64,000 bases of DNA from Allomeiothermus silvanus DSM 9946 (GTDB taxonomy: Bacteria; Deinococcota; Deinococci; Deinococcales; Thermaceae): the NCBI RefSeq assembly GCF_000092125.1, contig NC_014212.1:1322001-1386000 (forward strand). The letters are read 5' to 3'. The translations under genes were made by a program, and so were the position numbers. The notes beneath the pieces are model-generated. The model was not told where the DNA came from. It was given only the letters and a program-made list of their open reading frames with translations, and ran no database searches. Position 1 is the stretch's first letter, and each line of letters begins with the position of its first letter. Positions 32,269 through 42,010 of this stretch are shown in pieces.

Positions 32269-33657
32269 ATGACCGGAAAGATCGAGCTTCGCGAAGGCAT
32301 GGGGAGGAGTGAGGGCTTTTTCCAGATGGCTTGGCGGCGTTTCCGCCGTCACCCGCTGGCCCGGCTGGGAGGGTGGGTGCTCTTGCTGCTGTATCTGGGG
32401 GCTTTATTCGCGGATTTTCTAGCCCCTTACCCCGAGAGCAAGAGCTTCCGCCAGTTCAGCTATGCGCCTCCAACCCACATTTTTTGGCGCGATACCGACG
32501 GCAGACTGACCCGCCCCTACGTGTGCGCCAGCGAGCGCAGGAGGAACCTCGAGACCTTCCGGGTGGAGGTGGTTACCGACTGTAGCAAGGGTCGTTACCC
32601 GATTTATTTCTTCGTGCACGGGGAGCCCTACAAATTCCTGGGCTTCATCCCGGCCAACTTGCGGCTCTTGGGGGGCGACTGGCTGGTGAGCGAACAAGCC
32701 CACCTGTTCATCTGGGGCACCGATGACTTTGGCCGGGATTTGTGGGGGCGCATCTGGTATGGAGCGCGGGTTTCGCTCACGGTGGGTATCCTGGCTACCG
32801 GCTTGGCTCTTATCATCGGGGTGTTTTTCGGGGGGATCGCCGGGTTCTACGCCGGAAGGCCGGTTACCCTCAGCGTGGGTTTCGCCAACCCCGAATTTCG
32901 CCGTTACCTCAGGCGGGGGCGCCCGCTCCTGGCCTGGCTCAAGGCCTTGGGTTGGACGTTGGTCTGGCTGGGGCTGGCTTGGCTTTTGTGGATCACCCTG
33001 CAGGGATTTTTGCAGACCAGCCGGGGGCTCGAGGCTATCCTGGCGGGGGTTATCGGCGTGGCGCTCTTGGGAGCCATAGGCTACTTCCTGATCTGGCAGA
33101 CGGTGAAACTAGACCTAGACACCCTGATCATGCGTACTACCGAAGTGCTGGCCGCTATTCCTGATCTTTTTTTGCTCATCACCCTCTCGGTGCTGATTCC
33201 CCAGGATATCCCCCCCGCCACCCGCTTCATGTTGGTGGTTTCGATCCTCTCCTTCGTCAACTGGGGGGGGTTGGCCCGCACGGTGCGCAGCCAGGTGTTG
33301 CAGCTACGGGAGATGGAGTACGCCCAAGCCGCCCAGGCCCTGGGGGCTTCCGATGCGCGCACGCTAACCCGGCACATCCTGCCCGGAACCTTCACCTACC
33401 TCATCGTGATCGTTACCCTCTCGATTCCCAGCTTCATCCTGGCGGAGTCGGGGCTTTCTTTCTTGGGGCTGGGTATCCAAGAACCCGCTTCTTCTTGGGG
33501 ATTGTTGCTATCTAAAGCCCAGCAGACCGGGATCATCGCCTTTACCGAGCGGCCCTGGCTGTTGATCCCCGGCCTCTTTATCCTGATCGCGGTTTTGGCG
33601 TATAACTTGTTGGGTGACGGGCTGCGCGACGCCCTGGACCCGCGCTCGAGGCGCTAG
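32269..33657 (+). CDS. Peptide ABC transporter permease, DppC-type, with extra domains
   Basis: 462 residues, about 160 more than usual DppC. The ends fit the family: [33 protein letters not shown] and, at the C-terminus, the EAA loop ([27 protein letters not shown]) and [19 protein letters not shown]. Added parts: an exported loop after the first helix (about 60-135, two cysteines, [16 protein letters not shown]), and a central insert (about 200-280) with two more helices ([19 protein letters not shown] and [17 protein letters not shown]) between the first core helices and [28 protein letters not shown] before ATG 32269. Confidence 0.85.
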   Translation: MTGKIELREGMGRSEGFFQMAWRRFRRHPLARLGGWVLLLLYLGALFADFLAPYPESKSFRQFSYAPPTHIFWRDTDGRLTRPYVCASERRRNLETFRVEVVTDCSKGRYPIYFFVHGEPYKFLGFIPANLRLLGGDWLVSEQAHLFIWGTDDFGRDLWGRIWYGARVSLTVGILATGLALIIGVFFGGIAGFYAGRPVTLSVGFANPEFRRYLRRGRPLLAWLKALGWTLVWLGLAWLLWITLQGFLQTSRGLEAILAGVIGVALLGAIGYFLIWQTVKLDLDTLIMRTTEVLAAIPDLFLLITLSVLIPQDIPPATRFMLVVSILSFVNWGGLARTVRSQVLQLREMEYAQAAQALGASDARTLTRHILPGTFTYLIVIVTLSIPSFILAESGLSFLGLGIQEPASSWGLLLSKAQQTGIIAFTERPWLLIPGLFILIAVLAYNLLGDGLRDALDPRSRR

Positions 33658-33707
33658 CAGATACCCTGGGGCGCGGATACGTTAGTATAGGAGCCGGAGT
33701 AGAACGA

Positions 33708-34730
33708 ATGGACGAAAAACGCCTCCTCGAGGTCAAAGACCTCAAAGTTCACTTCTTCACCGACGACGGCGTGGTGAAAGCGGTAGACGGAGTTTCCTTC
33801 CACATCGACAAAGGGGAGACCCTGGCGGTGGTGGGCGAGAGTGGCTCGGGCAAGAGCGTGACCAGTCTGGCCGCAATGCGCCTGATCCCGATGCCCCCCG
33901 GCAAGATCGTGCATGGAGAGATCCTCTTCCGCGGCAAGGACAAGGTGGTCAAGGATCTCACCAAGCTCTCCGAGGCGGAGATGCGCAAGATCCGCGGCAA
34001 CGATATCGCCATGATCTTCCAGGAACCGATGACCTCTTTGAACCCGGTGTACACGGTGGGCGATCAGATCGCTGAGGCCATCGTGCTGCACCAGGGCAAG
34101 AGCAAGAAAGAAGCCCTGGAAATGTCGGCGGATATGCTCGACCTGGTGGGCATCCCTGAGCCCAAAAAGCGCCTTTCCAACTACCCCCACCAGATGTCGG
34201 GTGGGATGCGCCAACGGGTCATGATCGCTATGGCGCTTTCCTGCAACCCCTCGTTGCTCATTGCCGACGAGCCCACCACCGCGCTCGATGTGACCATCCA
34301 GGCGCAGATCCTAGAACTTATGAAAAAGCTCCAGGACGAGATCGGCATGAGCATCCTGTTCATTACCCATAACCTGGGGGTAGTGGCCGAGATGGCCGAC
34401 CGGGTAGTGGTGATGTACGGAGGTCGGGCGGTGGAAGAAGCCGACGTGGTCACCACCTTCAAGAAGCCGCTGATGCCCTACACGATGGGACTTTTGAACT
34501 CCATCCCCCGCTTGGATCGCGCTGCCGAGCATAAGGAGCGCCTCGAGGCTATCCCCGGCAACGTGCCCAACCCCTTGTATATGCCCGCCGGGTGCGCCTT
34601 CCATCCCCGTTGCAAGTACTTCCAGGCCGGCCGCTGCGACCAAGAGATCCCTCCCCTTGAAGACGCCGGGGGTGGGCACATGGTGCGCTGCGTACGCTGG
34701 GCCGAAATTCAACAGGAGGTGCTGGCGTGA
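33708..34730 (+). CDS. Peptide ABC transporter ATPase, DppD-type
   Basis: 340 residues. Walker [10 protein letters not shown], the [11 protein letters not shown]-loop, signature SGGMRQRV, Walker [13 protein letters not shown] and the H-loop ITHNLG. The C-terminal oligopeptide-transporter extension ([18 protein letters not shown]) holds the cysteines that bind an iron-sulfur cluster or metal in related proteins. Its stop overlaps the start of the next ATPase gene by four bases. Confidence 0.9.
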   Translation: MDEKRLLEVKDLKVHFFTDDGVVKAVDGVSFHIDKGETLAVVGESGSGKSVTSLAAMRLIPMPPGKIVHGEILFRGKDKVVKDLTKLSEAEMRKIRGNDIAMIFQEPMTSLNPVYTVGDQIAEAIVLHQGKSKKEALEMSADMLDLVGIPEPKKRLSNYPHQMSGGMRQRVMIAMALSCNPSLLIADEPTTALDVTIQAQILELMKKLQDEIGMSILFITHNLGVVAEMADRVVVMYGGRAVEEADVVTTFKKPLMPYTMGLLNSIPRLDRAAEHKERLEAIPGNVPNPLYMPAGCAFHPRCKYFQAGRCDQEIPPLEDAGGGHMVRCVRWAEIQQEVLA

Positions 34731-35743
34731 ACCCTAGCCCTGCTCCTAGCGCTCCTCGTACCGAGGGCAAAAGTACCAACCTGCTCGAGGTCAAGGACCT
34801 AAAAAAGTGGTTCCCCATCCGGGGCGGCATCCTCTCGCGAGTGGTGGCCAACGTCAAGGCGATCAACGGGGTGAGCTTCAGCGTCAAAAAGGGCGAGGTG
34901 TTGGGCCTGGTGGGGGAGTCCGGTTCCGGCAAGACCACCGTAGGTCGTACCATTCTGCGCCTGATCGAGCCCACCGAGGGTTCGATAAAATTTAACGGAC
35001 AGGAGATCACTACCTTGTCCAAAGCGCAGCTGCGGCCTTACCGCCGCAAGATGCAGATTATCTTCCAGGATCCCTTTGCCTCTTTGAACCCCCGCATGAC
35101 CGTGGGCGACATCATCGCCGAGCCCCTGGTGATTCACCGGATCGGCACCCCCGCCGAGCGGCAGGAACGGGTCGCCAACTTGCTGCGCACCGTGGGCCTC
35201 TCGCCTGATCACGTGCGCCGCTACCCCCACGAGTTCTCCGGCGGGCAGCGCCAGCGCATCGGGATCGCCCGGGCTCTGGCGGTGGAACCGGAGTTTGTCG
35301 TGGCCGACGAGCCGGTTTCAGCGTTGGATGTCTCGATTCAGGCCCAAGTGGTGAACCTGCTGCAAGACCTGAAAGAGCAGTTCGGGCTTACCGTGCTCTT
35401 CATCGCCCACGACCTGGCGGTGGTGGAGTATATCTCCGACCGTATTGCGGTGATGTATCTGGGCCGCATCATGGAGTTGGCCACGTCTAAGCAGCTATAC
35501 GCCAACCCTAAACACCCCTACACCGAGGCCTTGCTCTCGGCCATCCCCATGCCCGATCCCACCATTAAGCGCGAGCGCATCGTGCTGCAGGGGGATATCC
35601 CCAGCCCCATCAACCCACCCTCGGGCTGCGTGTTCCGCACTCGCTGCCGCTACGCCATTGCGGAGTGTGCTACCACGGTGCCGGAACTGCGCGAGGTGGA
35701 GCCCGAGCACTTCAAGGCTTGCATCCGCGACGACATCCTTTAG
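34727..35743 (+). CDS. Peptide ABC transporter ATPase, DppF-type
   Basis: 338 residues. Walker [23 protein letters not shown], signature [14 protein letters not shown], Walker [14 protein letters not shown]-loop IAHDLA, and the family C-terminal part with [17 protein letters not shown]. Forms a heterodimer with the preceding ATPase. GTG 34727 overlaps the DppD stop. A strong terminator follows. Confidence 0.9.
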   Translation: MNPSPAPSAPRTEGKSTNLLEVKDLKKWFPIRGGILSRVVANVKAINGVSFSVKKGEVLGLVGESGSGKTTVGRTILRLIEPTEGSIKFNGQEITTLSKAQLRPYRRKMQIIFQDPFASLNPRMTVGDIIAEPLVIHRIGTPAERQERVANLLRTVGLSPDHVRRYPHEFSGGQRQRIGIARALAVEPEFVVADEPVSALDVSIQAQVVNLLQDLKEQFGLTVLFIAHDLAVVEYISDRIAVMYLGRIMELATSKQLYANPKHPYTEALLSAIPMPDPTIKRERIVLQGDIPSPINPPSGCVFRTRCRYAIAECATTVPELREVEPEHFKACIRDDIL

Positions 35744-35759
35744 GGCGCGTGTATCAGGA

Positions 35760-35786
35760 AACCCCGGCTTAAAGCCGGGGTTTTTG
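35760..35786 (+). terminator. Terminator of the ABC importer operon
   Basis: AACCCCGGC, loop TTAAA, GCCGGGGTTTTTGG. Confidence 0.9.
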
Positions 35787-35873
35787 GCTTTACTCGGCTA
35801 GCCTTCCTATGCTCAGCACCTTTATTGAAGCTGTTCTCACACGGTCCTATCCGCAGCGTGGTTTACTGCGCTC

Positions 35874-37097
35874 ATGAACAAAATCCTTCTAACTTTGGGA
35901 ATTGCGGCGCTGGTTGGGGCCGTTCAAGCCCAGGAAGCTACCTTCTACCGGGGCTTTGCCGAGGTCAAGACCCCGGTGACGTTGCCCGCCGGGGAGTGGA
36001 CCTGGCAGCCGGGGGAGACCCTTTTTGAGACCCTGGTTCCCGGAACCCTAAAGCTGATCGGCGTGACCGAACAATCCCGCCGGATCCTCTCGCGGGAGGC
36101 CCCTAACCCGTTGGCAGCCTACAGGGGTAAGGCTATCTCGTTTTACTGGGAGGGAAAATGGCGGGAAGCGGTGGTGGTGGACCCCGATAAACCCCTCTTT
36201 CAGTTCGAGGGCCGCTACCTTACCGCCTTACCGGGTTTGGTAGCCTACCCCGACCCTTCGGGCTTCCCAAATTCCCGCCTCGAGGTAGTCTTCCGCTATC
36301 AGGGCCAGGGGTCGGCTACCCTGGACTACCTGAGCCGGGGGCTTTCTTGGGGATTGCGCTACACCCTTGAAGGCAACGACCTCACCGGCTGGGCCGGCCT
36401 GCACAACTCCCTGGGAACGCCCCAGCGCTTCCGCCAGGTGGAATTGGTGGCGGGGACGGTTCCCCTTTTGGAAGGCGGCATTGCTGTGCCCAAAGCGGCT
36501 ACAGCCCCGGCACCCGAGGCGCGCTCGATGGCCGCCGATGCGGGGTTTGGCGCGGAGTTCGCGGGGGAGGCGGGCGGCACTTTCCGCTACCGCTTGCCGG
36601 GGGAGGTAAACCTCGAGCCCGGCCTCACCGAACTGCCCTTTATCCGCGCCCAGGTGCAGCCTGCGTATACCTGGGCCTACACCGGCGGCTTCAATACTGG
36701 CCTCGAGATCCGCTTCCAGCGCGGTTACCGTTTTAGCGCTCCGGAAAACCTGGCCGCGGGGATCGTGAGTATCCGCGACCAGGGGGTTTTTGTGGGTCAG
36801 GCGGCCCTACCCGACACCGCCAAGGGCAGCCTAGTGCGCCTTGTGCTCGGCCCCGACCCCGAAGGGCAGGCCGAGCGCAAGATCGAACAGCTCGCGCAAA
36901 ACAGCTTCCGTGTAACCACCACCGTGCGTAATCCCAAGAAGTACGCACTCGAGGTGGAGATCAGCGAGTTCTTCCCCCGACCCTTCACGCTCGAAGGGCA
37001 GGGGCTGGAGAAGACCCCCGAGGGATACCGGGTGCGCTTCAGCCTCAACCCCGGACAAACCCGCATCCTGGTGTATACGGTGACACTGCCCCGGTAA
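35874..37097 (+). CDS. Secreted DUF4139-like protein
   Basis: 407 residues with a signal peptide (ILLTLGIAALVGAVQAQ). The middle has LDYLSRGLSWGLRYTL, the stretch typical of DUF4139 beta-strand proteins, followed by a region (PKAATAPAPEARSMAADAGFG) that is a flexible linker and then beta-rich C-terminal part (FRVTTTVRNPKKYALEVEISEFFP). Function unknown; likely an envelope or surface protein. ATG 35874 has no ribosome site. Confidence 0.65.
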   Translation: MNKILLTLGIAALVGAVQAQEATFYRGFAEVKTPVTLPAGEWTWQPGETLFETLVPGTLKLIGVTEQSRRILSREAPNPLAAYRGKAISFYWEGKWREAVVVDPDKPLFQFEGRYLTALPGLVAYPDPSGFPNSRLEVVFRYQGQGSATLDYLSRGLSWGLRYTLEGNDLTGWAGLHNSLGTPQRFRQVELVAGTVPLLEGGIAVPKAATAPAPEARSMAADAGFGAEFAGEAGGTFRYRLPGEVNLEPGLTELPFIRAQVQPAYTWAYTGGFNTGLEIRFQRGYRFSAPENLAAGIVSIRDQGVFVGQAALPDTAKGSLVRLVLGPDPEGQAERKIEQLAQNSFRVTTTVRNPKKYALEVEISEFFPRPFTLEGQGLEKTPEGYRVRFSLNPGQTRILVYTVTLPR

Positions 37098-37110
37098 AAA
37101 CGGGATTTTT

Positions 37111-37138
37111 CAGGGTAGGCCAGCGCTGGCCTACCCTG
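37111..37138. repeat. Perfect 28-bp palindrome
   Basis: CAGGGTAGGCCAGC and its exact complement with no loop, 14 bases after the DUF4139-like gene. Followed by GTTT only; may act as a terminator or mRNA end for the upstream gene. Confidence 0.6.
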
Positions 37139-37177
37139 CAGTTTCCCAACGGGCTGACCAGCGGGTCATTTTTCGGG

Positions 37178-37183
37178 TAAAGT
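37178..37183 (+). promoter_or_regulatory. -10 box for the S9 peptidase, leaderless-type
   Basis: TAAAGT, six bases, GTG 37190; CTGACC (37154-37159) lies 18 bases upstream as -35. No ribosome site. Confidence 0.5.
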
Positions 37184-37189
37184 ATCGGC

Positions 37190-39052
37190 GTGAAACCTGA
37201 GATCCTCTACCAGTTGCGCTTCCTCTCCGAACTTACCGAAGGCCCGGGTGGCCGGCCCCTTTTCGTCCTGACGGACATCGAGCGAACCGAAAAGTCTGAG
37301 GAATCCCCCAAGTACCGATCCCGGTTGGCTGTGTGGGAAGACGGGCTTCGCTTGCTCACCCAAGGCGAGGCCCGTACTCCTCAGTGGGCTGGGGAGTACA
37401 TTTACTTCACCCGCAAAGTGGAGAAGGTGGCCCAACTCTTCCGGTTACCGCTCAGGGGTGGGGAGCCGGAACAGGTTACCCACTTCAAGGCTGGGCTCGA
37501 GGGCTACAAGGTAAGTCCGGATGGTTCCAAGATCGCCCTCCTCAGCCGGGGTGATTACGAGGCGCCCAAACCCGACCAGCCCCGCACCTACCAGACCTGG
37601 CCGTTCAAGTTCGAGCAGCGGGGCCTTTTGCCCCAGGTACCTCGGGCGCTATATCTGTGGCAAGGCGGGGAAACTCGGTTGTTAGCGCAACAGCCCGAAG
37701 ACATCGAAGAGGTAGCCTGGAGCCCAGCGGGGGACTTCTTGGTGTTCACGGCCTCAGCCACACCCCAGGAGCGGTGGGCCTGGAAGCAGCGGTGCTACCG
37801 GGTGAACCTGGCAGGGCAGGTCGAGGAGTTATTCGGCGGGGTCGGCCCCATCTCGGGCTTGGCGGTGACCCCAGACGCGGGCGGGCTGGTATACCTAGCC
37901 CATGCCTGGGAGTTCGGCGGGGCTACCGAGGCCCGGCTCTACCACCACCCCTTCGGAGGAGGCTTCACCCAGTTGGCCGAAGGGGCGTTTGGCAATACCA
38001 TCAACTCGGATTGCCGGTACGGGGGTTATTTCCAAGCTCCCCGTTTTGGCCCCGACGGGGCTATCTACCTGGTCGAGACCTATAAGGGCTCGGCCCGGTT
38101 GTCGCGGGTTTCTCTAGCTGGGGAGATAGGCAAGGTGCACGGGATCGGAGAAAGCGTGCTGGCGTATGCCTTCTGCGGGCGTGAACTGTACACGCTCACC
38201 GAGTCCTTTACCCATCCGGCCCGACTCACCCGGGGCGGCGAGGTGCTTTTTGACCCCAATGCCGAAGTGCTGCCTTCGCTACCCGCCCCTAAGCCTATTG
38301 CCTGGCACAGCCCGGAGGGGCATAGCGTGCCGGGCTGGGTACTGCTCCCCGAGGGAGCAGGCCCGCACCCCACCATCCTCTACATCCACGGCGGCCCGCA
38401 CACTGCCTTTGGCGATGCCTTGATGCTTCAGCTCCAGCTCTTCCGGGCATCGGGTTACGCGGTCGTCTACGGCAACCCCAGGGGTTCGACCGGCTACGGC
38501 CAAGACTACACCCGGCTAGACGGGCGTTGGGGCGAGATCGACGAGGCGGATTTGCTGGGGCTTTTGGAAGAGGCGCTGTCTCGCTTTCCCTTGGACCGCG
38601 GGCGGGTCGGGGTGGCCGGGGGCAGCTACGGTGGCTACATGACCAATTGGCTTACCGCGCACAACCCTGGGCGCTTCAAGGCCGCTGTCACCGACCGCAG
38701 CATTTGCAACTGGACCAGTTTCTTTGGAGCTTCGGACATCGGGCCGCGCTTCACCTGGCTGCAGTTGGCGGCCACCCCTTGGGAACGGCCCGAGGTGCTT
38801 TGGCAGAAAAGCCCGCTGAGCCTGGTGCACCAAGTAAAAACCCCAACGCTGGTAGTGCATTCCGAGCAAGATCACCGCTGCCCCATCGACCAGGGCGAGA
38901 CCTGGTACACCGCGCTGCTGCATCTGGGGGTTCCGGCCCGCTTCTTCCGGGTTCCCGAGGAGGGCCACGAGCTTTCCCGTTCAGGCCGCCCGGATCGGCG
39001 GGTCGCCCGGCTCGAGGCCTACTTGGAATGGTGGGAAGCCCACCTGCGCTGA
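37190..39052 (+). CDS. Prolyl oligopeptidase family (S9) peptidase
   Basis: 620 residues, cytoplasmic. N-terminal beta-propeller (for example GYKVSPDGSKIALLSRGD, AVTPDAGGLVYLAH) and C-terminal alpha/beta hydrolase: oxyanion YIHGGPHTAFGD, NPRGSTGYGQDY, the nucleophile serine in GVAGGSYGGYMTNW, the aspartate in HSEQDHRCPID and the histidine in PEEGHELSRSGRP. Looks like acylaminoacyl-peptidase or oligopeptidase of the S9C group. Start GTG 37190. Confidence 0.88.
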   Translation: MKPEILYQLRFLSELTEGPGGRPLFVLTDIERTEKSEESPKYRSRLAVWEDGLRLLTQGEARTPQWAGEYIYFTRKVEKVAQLFRLPLRGGEPEQVTHFKAGLEGYKVSPDGSKIALLSRGDYEAPKPDQPRTYQTWPFKFEQRGLLPQVPRALYLWQGGETRLLAQQPEDIEEVAWSPAGDFLVFTASATPQERWAWKQRCYRVNLAGQVEELFGGVGPISGLAVTPDAGGLVYLAHAWEFGGATEARLYHHPFGGGFTQLAEGAFGNTINSDCRYGGYFQAPRFGPDGAIYLVETYKGSARLSRVSLAGEIGKVHGIGESVLAYAFCGRELYTLTESFTHPARLTRGGEVLFDPNAEVLPSLPAPKPIAWHSPEGHSVPGWVLLPEGAGPHPTILYIHGGPHTAFGDALMLQLQLFRASGYAVVYGNPRGSTGYGQDYTRLDGRWGEIDEADLLGLLEEALSRFPLDRGRVGVAGGSYGGYMTNWLTAHNPGRFKAAVTDRSICNWTSFFGASDIGPRFTWLQLAATPWERPEVLWQKSPLSLVHQVKTPTLVVHSEQDHRCPIDQGETWYTALLHLGVPARFFRVPEEGHELSRSGRPDRRVARLEAYLEWWEAHLR

Positions 39053-39076
39053 GGCCGGACGCGGAACGCGCCCTGT

Positions 39077-39946
39077 ATGCGCCTTCCCCCGCTTATCTAC
39101 CCTCTTTTTTCCATCCTCGCCTGGGGTTCGAACGCCACCGCACTCAAGGTGCTGGTGGCGTATCTGCCGCCCCATGCTATGAACAGCTTGCGGGTATTGG
39201 TGGCCTCGCTGGTCTACGCGGCGTTGTGGGCGCTATTCAGCCGGGAGCGGCTGGGTTGGCGGGATTGGGTGGTGATCGCAGGCCTCGGGCTCATCGGAAA
39301 CAGCCTTTACCAATGGCTTTTCCTCGAGGGGATTCCCCGCCTTCCAGCCTCCTACACTTCCATCGTGAGTTCCACCAACCCCATCTGGGTGGCTTTGCTC
39401 AGCGTGATTTGGCTCCGCGAGTCGCTGCCCAAAATGGCCTACGTGGGGCTGGTCCTTTCGCTGGCCGGGGTCATGATCCTGAGTGCGGAGACCCTCGAGC
39501 AGGGAGGGGCCCAGTGGCTGGGGATTGCGTTCGTGCTGCTCTCTGCGGTGAGCTGGGCGGTCTACACGGTGGGGGCTCGTCGCCTGGCTGGGGGTTACCG
39601 GCTCCTCACTTGGACCGGTGGAAGCTTCGTGCTGGGCATGGTTCCCTACTGGCTCCTGCACACCCCCGACATGCTGCGGCTAGCCAGCGCCGCGGTGCCG
39701 GTGTGGGTCTGGGTTTTGCTGATAGCGAGTGGGCTGCTCGCCAACACCCTGGCCTTTCTGACCTGGATGCACGGAGTACGCCAGCTCGGCCCGGTGCGGG
39801 TAGCAGTTTTCTCCAACCTTACCCCGGTAGTGGGGGTACTGGCCGGAGTGGTTTTTTTGGGTGAGCGTTTGCCGCTACAGGCTTTGCTGGGGGGGCTGCT
39901 GACCCTTTGGGGTGTCCTGATTGCCCAACGGGCCCAGAGAATGTGA
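39077..39946 (+). CDS. EamA/DMT-family membrane transporter
   Basis: 289 residues with ten hydrophobic helices in two repeats (FSILAWGSNATALKVL and LLSAVSWAVYTVGARRL), the RhaT/YdcZ/EamA pattern of drug/metabolite exporters. Typical features: LLVASLVYAAL, SSTNPIWVALLSVIWLRE, and the second repeat's NLTPVVGVLAGVVFLGERL. Substrate unknown. Begins 25 bases after the S9 peptidase stop. Confidence 0.85.
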   Translation: MRLPPLIYPLFSILAWGSNATALKVLVAYLPPHAMNSLRVLVASLVYAALWALFSRERLGWRDWVVIAGLGLIGNSLYQWLFLEGIPRLPASYTSIVSSTNPIWVALLSVIWLRESLPKMAYVGLVLSLAGVMILSAETLEQGGAQWLGIAFVLLSAVSWAVYTVGARRLAGGYRLLTWTGGSFVLGMVPYWLLHTPDMLRLASAAVPVWVWVLLIASGLLANTLAFLTWMHGVRQLGPVRVAVFSNLTPVVGVLAGVVFLGERLPLQALLGGLLTLWGVLIAQRAQRM

Positions 39947-40065
39947 AGCGCGAACCCGGCGCAAAGCGCTAGGGCTCGCGCTAAGGTACGGTGCTTATCG
40001 CGTTTCCCACCATTACTCCTCACGTAATGTACTCGGCCCAGCACCGAGTATTCGTGGGAACCGCT

Positions 40066-40335
40066 CTAGGCCTGGCTACTCGGGCCTTCGGCTATGGGCT
40101 CGGGGATCAGCCCGTAGGACTCCTCGTAGCGCTGGATGTTCTCGGCCAAGCTGCGTAAGAGGGCCTTAGCGTGTTGGGGGCTGGTGATCAGGCGGGAGAC
40201 TACCATGGCCCCGCCTTGCGGCTGAATCATGGCGAAATCCAGCACGAATTCGTTCTTGGTGTGGGAGAAGAGCGCTAGGTTGGTATAGCGCCCGTAAGCG
40301 GTTTCCTTATCGATGTCCAGGCGAAGCTCGTTCAC
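40066..40335 (-). CDS. DUF3467 family protein
   Basis: 89 residues with the family's core YTNLALFSHTKNEFVLDFAMIQP and MVVSRLITSPQHAKALLRSLAENIQRYEESYG. Function unknown; small cytoplasmic protein. RBS AGGAGG upstream of ATG (rc near 40340). Next to the two Roadblock genes on the same strand, 115 bases apart. Confidence 0.85.
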   Translation of the reverse strand: MNELRLDIDKETAYGRYTNLALFSHTKNEFVLDFAMIQPQGGAMVVSRLITSPQHAKALLRSLAENIQRYEESYGLIPEPIAEGPSSQA

Positions 40336-40450
40336 AGGTTCCTCCTAAGCTCGGGGATGTCCCGAGCGCGGTAGCAGTCTAACCCTTTTTGAAGGGATAT
40401 GGCGAGAGTGAGAGGAAAAGTCAACAGGGGCTCGCTAACGGCCCACGGCG

Positions 40451-40804
40451 TTATGCCAACGCCTCTTTAAGCCGGGGGATGCTCTTCTTAAGTTGGAAGC
40501 GGGCCCGGCCCAGGCTTTGCACCGAGTCGAGGAGCACCACCAGCAAGTAGCCCCCCTCGAGCGGCACCAGCAGCAGAGGGCCTTCGGGGTACTCGACCAT
40601 TACCTCTTCAACCTCGCCGCGGTTGATCTCCTGGGAAAGCGCTTTGGCCGAAGCCAGGGCGGTTGCGGCGGCCCCACCCAAGAAGTCCACGTCGGGGGCG
40701 CCAGCGGCCCGCTGGCTTTCCACGATGAAGCCATCCTCGGCGACCAGCGCAGAGCCTAGCACCCCGCGCACCGCCTGTAGTTCGGAGAGTACCTCTTGCA
40801 CCAT
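40451..40804 (-). CDS. Roadblock/LC7 domain protein
   Basis: 117 residues, one Roadblock fold of MglB type: VRGVLGSALVAEDGFIVES, then GGAAATALASAKALSQE and the last strand-helix GYLLVVLLDS... FQLKKSIPRLKEAL. Such proteins act as GTPase-activating partners of MglA-like small GTPases; no GTPase gene is visible nearby. AAGGAG six bases before ATG 40804 makes that start more likely than ATG 40825. Directly after a second Roadblock gene. Confidence 0.8.
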   Translation of the reverse strand: MVQEVLSELQAVRGVLGSALVAEDGFIVESQRAAGAPDVDFLGGAAATALASAKALSQEINRGEVEEVMVEYPEGPLLLVPLEGGYLLVVLLDSVQSLGRARFQLKKSIPRLKEALA

Positions 40805-40827
40805 GACTCGCTCCTTCTGGGGCATGC

Positions 40828-41160
40828 TTATAGCTGCTCAAAGAGGCGGCTGGCCAACCTAGAAAGTTCAGTTCCAACCGCCCGGCGATCCCCCCCCCGC
40901 TCGACTACTGCGCCCAGACAGTATTCACCTACCACCACCACCAGCACCTCGCGCTCCTCGGTGGCCAGGGTGAAGCGGCGGATGCGTCCTCCTAGCCCCT
41001 CGGCTAGCCGTTGCATGCTGCGGTGGAGCGAGGCCAGTTCGGCGGCCAATAGCTCGGCTGAGGGGGTACCCGAGCCCACACTTTCGATCACCAGACCGTC
41101 GGTGGCGGTAAGCACTGCCCGCCGGACCCCTAGGGTGGCTAGGCTATCCAGAAATCTCAC
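40828..41160 (-). CDS. Second Roadblock/LC7-like protein
   Basis: 110 residues: GVRRAVLTATDGLVIESVG, SAELLAAELASLHRSMQRLAEGLGG, EVLVVVVGEYCLGAVVERGG. Same fold as the next gene but shorter helices; the two may form a heterodimer. GTG 41160 with GGGAGG upstream. Function unknown; could control polarity or motility if an MglA partner is elsewhere. Confidence 0.7.
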   Translation of the reverse strand: MRFLDSLATLGVRRAVLTATDGLVIESVGSGTPSAELLAAELASLHRSMQRLAEGLGGRIRRFTLATEEREVLVVVVGEYCLGAVVERGGDRRAVGTELSRLASRLFEQL

Positions 41161-41336
41161 GCCTGACCCTCCCGGGTCAGCGGCAAAAAAACAGTGTGGA
41201 GGCAGACCGGCATACTGGGGTTAGCCTAACACAGCCCGGACTCGGCCTGACGAGCATTTGCACATGTTGCCCGCTCCATCCAAAACCAGCCCGTCGCGAA
41301 TGGGTACTGGATCATCCCCAAACCCCCAGGGATCGG

Positions 41337-41954
41337 CTATTCGCTAAAGCCCCGGCGGTTTTCCAGGGCTCGAGCCAGCGTCACCTCATCGGCATACTCG
41401 AGGCTTCCCCCCACCGGCAAGCCGTAGGCCAACCGGGTGGCTTTGATTCCCCGCTCCTTGAGCATATCGGCCAGGTAGGCGGCGGTGGCCTCGCCCTCCA
41501 CGGTCATCGAGGTAGCCAAGATGATCTCCTCGACCTTGGCTCCCAGGGCTTCGGGGTTCTCCGGCTGGAGCCGCTTGTAAAAGCTCCCCAGGTTGAGCTG
41601 CTCGGGGCCGATGCCCTCGAGGGGGTTCAGGGCTCCGCCCAGTACGTGGTAGAGCCCGCTATATTCTCCGCTGCGCTCGATGGCCATCAGGTCACCCACG
41701 CTCTCCACGACGCAGACCAGGTTGCGCTCGCGGTGCTCGTCAGCGCAGATCGGGCAGAGTTCGTCTTCGGCCAGGTTGCCGCAGATCGGACAGGGGTGCA
41801 AAGCTTGAGCCGCATCCAAGGCGGCCAGCAGCTCCTGCGCCGCGTCTTTTTGCATTACCAGGTATAGCCCCAGCTTTTGCGCGGTCTTGGGACCCACGCC
41901 AGGCAATACCGCCAGGGCCCGCACCAACTTGAGTAATCGTTCAGGGTAGCGCAT
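41337..41954 (-). CDS. recR: Recombination protein RecR
   Basis: 205 residues. Works with RecO and RecF to load RecA at gaps. N-terminal helix-hairpin-helix LPGVGPKTAQKLGLYL, zinc finger CPICGNLAEDELCPIC, Toprim domain with VCVVESVGDLMAIE and the EIILATSMTVEGEATAAYLADML block. Follows the YbaB/EbfC gene by about 56 bases on the same strand, the usual ybaB-recR pair. Confidence 0.93.
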   Translation of the reverse strand: MRYPERLLKLVRALAVLPGVGPKTAQKLGLYLVMQKDAAQELLAALDAAQALHPCPICGNLAEDELCPICADEHRERNLVCVVESVGDLMAIERSGEYSGLYHVLGGALNPLEGIGPEQLNLGSFYKRLQPENPEALGAKVEEIILATSMTVEGEATAAYLADMLKERGIKATRLAYGLPVGGSLEYADEVTLARALENRRGFSE

Positions 41955-42010
41955 CGTCGCCTACCGCTTGGCGCCCGACGCTGAAGCCCTAGGGCGTTCG
42001 GCGTTCGGCT

